A stretch of 9,324 nucleotides of DNA from an uncultured Burkholderiales bacterium (lineage in GTDB: Bacteria > Pseudomonadota > Gammaproteobacteria > Burkholderiales > Burkholderiaceae_C). Every line of letters begins with the position of its first letter. Position 1 is the first letter of the stretch. The stretch is from contig CAIYKK010000024.1 in the NCBI GenBank assembly GCA_903926695.1, forward strand, positions 1 to 9,324. Direction: 5' to 3'. The notes beneath the pieces were generated by a model that saw nothing but the letters and a program-made list of their open reading frames with translations, was not told where the DNA came from and made no database searches. Below, one piece after another: positions 6,665 through 9,324 of the stretch. A program made the translations under genes and the position numbers.

Positions 6665-8767
6665 ATGTCCCGCGCTACCCCCATTAAAAACTACCGCAAC
6701 ATCGGTATTTCCGCGCACATTGATGCCGGCAAGACCACTACCACCGAGCGGATTCTTTTCTACACCGGCGTGAGCCACAAGATTGGTGAAGTTCACGATG
6801 GCGCGGCCACGATGGACTGGATGGAGCAGGAGCAGGAGCGTGGCATCACGATTACCTCCGCTGCCACCACCTGCTTCTGGAAGGGCATGGACTCCACCCT
6901 GGGCGAGCACCGCATCAACATCATTGACACCCCCGGCCACGTTGACTTCACGATTGAAGTCGAGCGCTCGATGCGCGTGCTCGACGGTGCCTGCATGGTC
7001 TATTGCGCCGTCGGCGGCGTGCAGCCCCAGTCGGAAACCGTCTGGCGTCAGGCCAACAAGTACAAAGTGCCACGTCTGGCCTTTGTCAACAAGATGGACC
7101 GTACCGGCGCCAACTTCTTCAAGGTTGTCGAAGGCATGAAGCTGCGCCTCAAGGCCAACCCCGTGCCGATGGTGATCCCAATCGGCGCTGAAGAAAACTT
7201 TACCGGCGTGGTCGATCTGCTGCTGATGAAAGCCATCATCTGGGACGAAGCTTCGCAAGGCATGAAGTTTGAATACCACGAAATTCCGGCCGAACTGCTC
7301 GACTTGGCCAACGAATGGCGCGAGAAAATGGTTGAAGCCGCTGCTGAAGCCTCTGAAGAGCTGATGAACAAGTACCTTGAAGAAGGCGATTTGAGCATGG
7401 AAGAAATCAAGCTCGGCATCCGCACCCGCACCATCGCCAGCGAAATCCAGCCGATGTACTGCGGCTCGGCTTTCAAGAACAAGGGCGTGCAGCGCATGCT
7501 CGACGCCGTGATTGAATTCATGCCGTCGCCGGTGGACATTCCACCTGTCAAGGGTACGGATGATGATGAAGAGCCGGTGGTCCGTCAGGCCGCCGACTCC
7601 GAGAAATTCTCGGCCTTGGCCTTCAAGCTGATGACCGACCCGTTTGTCGGCCAGTTGACCTTTGTGCGCGTCTATTCCGGCGTGCTGAAAAAGGGCGACA
7701 CCGTTTACAACCCGATCAAGGGCAAGAAAGAGCGCATTGGCCGTATCGTTCAGATGCACGCCAATGAGCGCCTCGAAGTCAGCGAAATCTGCGCTGGCGA
7801 CATCGCCGCCTGCGTGGGCCTGAAAGACGTGACCACCGGCGAAACGCTGTGCGATCCAGATGCCATCATCATGTTAGAGCGCATGATCTTCCCTGAGCCT
7901 GTGATTGCCCAGGCCGTCGAGCCAAAAACCAAGGCTGACCAGGAAAAAATGGGTATTGCCCTGCAGCGTCTGGCCGCAGAAGATCCATCGTTCCGCGTCA
8001 AGACCGACGAAGAATCGGGCCAGACCATCATCGCCGGCATGGGCGAGCTGCATCTGGAAATCATCGTGGACCGCATGAAGCGCGAGTTCGGTGTGGAAGC
8101 CAACGTCGGCAAGCCGCAAGTGGCTTACCGCGAAACCATCCGCAAGACCATCGAAGATGCCGAAGGCAAGTTCGTGCGCCAGTCCGGCGGCAAGGGCCAG
8201 TACGGCCACGTGGTGCTCAAGATCGAGCCCAATGAACCCGGCAAGGGCATCGAGTTCATCGACGCCATCAAGGGTGGTGTGGTGCCGCGCGAATACATTC
8301 CTGCGGTTGAAAAGGGCATTCACGAAGCCGTGACTTCAGGCGTGCTGGCCGGTTACCCGGTGGTCGATGTGAAGGTCACGCTGCATTTCGGTTCCTACCA
8401 CGATGTGGACTCGAACGAAATGGCCTTCAAGATGGCTGCCATCTTCGGTTTCAAGGAAGGCTGCCGCAAGGCCAGCCCGGTCATTCTGGAGCCAATGATG
8501 GCTGTGGAAGTCGAAACGCCTGAAGACTACGCCGGCAACGTGATGGGCGATCTGGCCTCACGTCGCGGTATGGTTCAGGGCATGGAAGACATGGTTGGCG
8601 GCGGCAAGGTCATCAAGGCTGAAGTGCCGCTGTCGGAAATGTTCGGCTACTCGACCACGCTGCGTTCGATGTCCCAGGGCCGTGCCACGTACTCGATGGA
8701 GTTCAAGCACTACTCGGAAGCCCCGCGCAATGTGTCCGAAGCCATCATGGCTGCGCGCGCCAAGTAA
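6665..8767 (+). CDS. fusA: Translation elongation factor G
   Basis: EF-G is the GTPase that drives translocation of tRNA and mRNA through the ribosome. The 700-residue protein has the normal length. Its GTPase motifs are AHIDAGKT (17-24), RGITI (59-63), DTPGH (88-92) and NKMD (142-145). Domain II begins near 310, domain III near 410, domain IV about 485-605 and domain V to the end. SYHDVDSNE (577-585) is the domain IV tip, with H579 matching the histidine that contacts the decoding site. The start is ATG with only a weak purine stretch (GAAAG) upstream, so initiation may depend on the structured 203-nt gap after rpsG. This looks like the main translational EF-G; nothing suggests a specialised paralogue. 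Confidence 0.99.
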   Translation: MSRATPIKNYRNIGISAHIDAGKTTTTERILFYTGVSHKIGEVHDGAATMDWMEQEQERGITITSAATTCFWKGMDSTLGEHRINIIDTPGHVDFTIEVERSMRVLDGACMVYCAVGGVQPQSETVWRQANKYKVPRLAFVNKMDRTGANFFKVVEGMKLRLKANPVPMVIPIGAEENFTGVVDLLLMKAIIWDEASQGMKFEYHEIPAELLDLANEWREKMVEAAAEASEELMNKYLEEGDLSMEEIKLGIRTRTIASEIQPMYCGSAFKNKGVQRMLDAVIEFMPSPVDIPPVKGTDDDEEPVVRQAADSEKFSALAFKLMTDPFVGQLTFVRVYSGVLKKGDTVYNPIKGKKERIGRIVQMHANERLEVSEICAGDIAACVGLKDVTTGETLCDPDAIIMLERMIFPEPVIAQAVEPKTKADQEKMGIALQRLAAEDPSFRVKTDEESGQTIIAGMGELHLEIIVDRMKREFGVEANVGKPQVAYRETIRKTIEDAEGKFVRQSGGKGQYGHVVLKIEPNEPGKGIEFIDAIKGGVVPREYIPAVEKGIHEAVTSGVLAGYPVVDVKVTLHFGSYHDVDSNEMAFKMAAIFGFKEGCRKASPVILEPMMAVEVETPEDYAGNVMGDLASRRGMVQGMEDMVGGGKVIKAEVPLSEMFGYSTTLRSMSQGRATYSMEFKHYSEAPRNVSEAIMAARAK

Positions 8768-8775
8768 AAAAAGCC

Positions 8776-8804
8776 GATGCCGGTGCCGTCAAGGCGCTGG
8801 CATC
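8776..8804. promoter_or_regulatory. 12-bp stem-loop between fusA and tuf; antisense-oriented terminator shape
   Basis: GATGCCGGTGCC (8776-8787) pairs over its full length with GGCGCTGGCATC (8793-8804), two pairs being G-U, around loop GTCAA. On the plus strand no T run follows, so operon transcription should read through. On the minus strand the hairpin is followed, after GGC, by seven T residues (complement of 8766-8772), the layout of an intrinsic terminator that would stop antisense transcripts from entering fusA. The rest of the gap to tuf shows a distant CCCGTG/CACGGG pair (8841-8846/8886-8891) and no strong promoter. Confidence 0.5.
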
Positions 8805-8918
8805 CACCAAGTTCTGTCTGCGATTGTGTGCCACGCTGTCCCCGTGCGGTGTGAACAAGCAACACAGTGCAAACGTTAAACCATACACGGGCATGTTCTT
8901 TAGATCTGGAGTTTGAAA

Positions 8919-9324
<406 letters not shown>

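Noticed and set aside
6488..7759. Long minus-strand open frame (423 codons) opposite fusA, and similar ones at 4229-5098 and 3053-3904
   Set aside because: Each lies antisense to a gene with complete family motifs. The translations are low-complexity and rich in His, Gln, Arg or Gly, as expected from reading GC-rich codons backwards.
8874..8903. Internal promoter for tuf (TTAAAC, 17-18 nt, TTTAGA or TTAGAT)
   Set aside because: Both boxes match the consensus weakly, and the operon promoter before rpsL is sufficient; mapped start sites would be needed to revive it.

Overview
The window looks like chromosomal DNA of a GC-rich betaproteobacterium, most likely a Comamonadaceae-type member of the Burkholderiales (Polaromonas/Rhodoferax-like). 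This rests on the magnesium-type HemB, the use of HemJ, the str-operon proteins and overall composition; no database comparison was possible. It is a housekeeping region: I see no insertion sequence, phage gene, tRNA, rRNA or CRISPR array.

Layout. (1) 1-941, minus strand: hemB (porphobilinogen synthase), cut by the left edge. (2) 942-1271: a 330-nt gap with an AT-rich first half containing a 15-nt perfect dyad, then four successive hairpins ending in a strong intrinsic terminator. This is best read as an unannotated small RNA of about 120 nt, or possibly a terminated leader of the next gene. (3) 1272-2887, plus strand: hemJ-type protoporphyrinogen oxidase, then a large VanZ-domain membrane protein. 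(4) 2905-3958: a thioredoxin-like [2Fe-2S] ferredoxin and an alpha/beta hydrolase. (5) 4028-5236: an exported D-alanyl-D-alanine carboxypeptidase of the PBP5/6 family. (6) 5307 to the right edge: the str operon rpsL-rpsG-fusA-tuf, with a clear sigma70-type promoter; tuf is cut by the edge.

How the genes relate. hemB and hemJ diverge from the same gap and act early and late in haem synthesis. The str operon encodes ribosomal proteins S12 and S7 and elongation factors EF-G and EF-Tu. Its three intercistronic gaps (206, 203 and 151 nt) are long and each contains substantial predicted RNA structure. In E. coli, S7 represses its own operon by binding the rpsL-rpsG gap, so that stretch is the natural candidate for the same role here.

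The most interesting non-coding signals are the candidate sRNA between hemB and hemJ with a CCTCC-bearing loop; a -10-like box 6-7 nt before the start codons of hemB, hemJ and the ferredoxin, suggesting leaderless mRNAs; and two neighbouring hairpins before fusA with nearly identical apical motifs. I did not find a new multi-gene system. All structures were paired by eye, without folding energies or comparative data.
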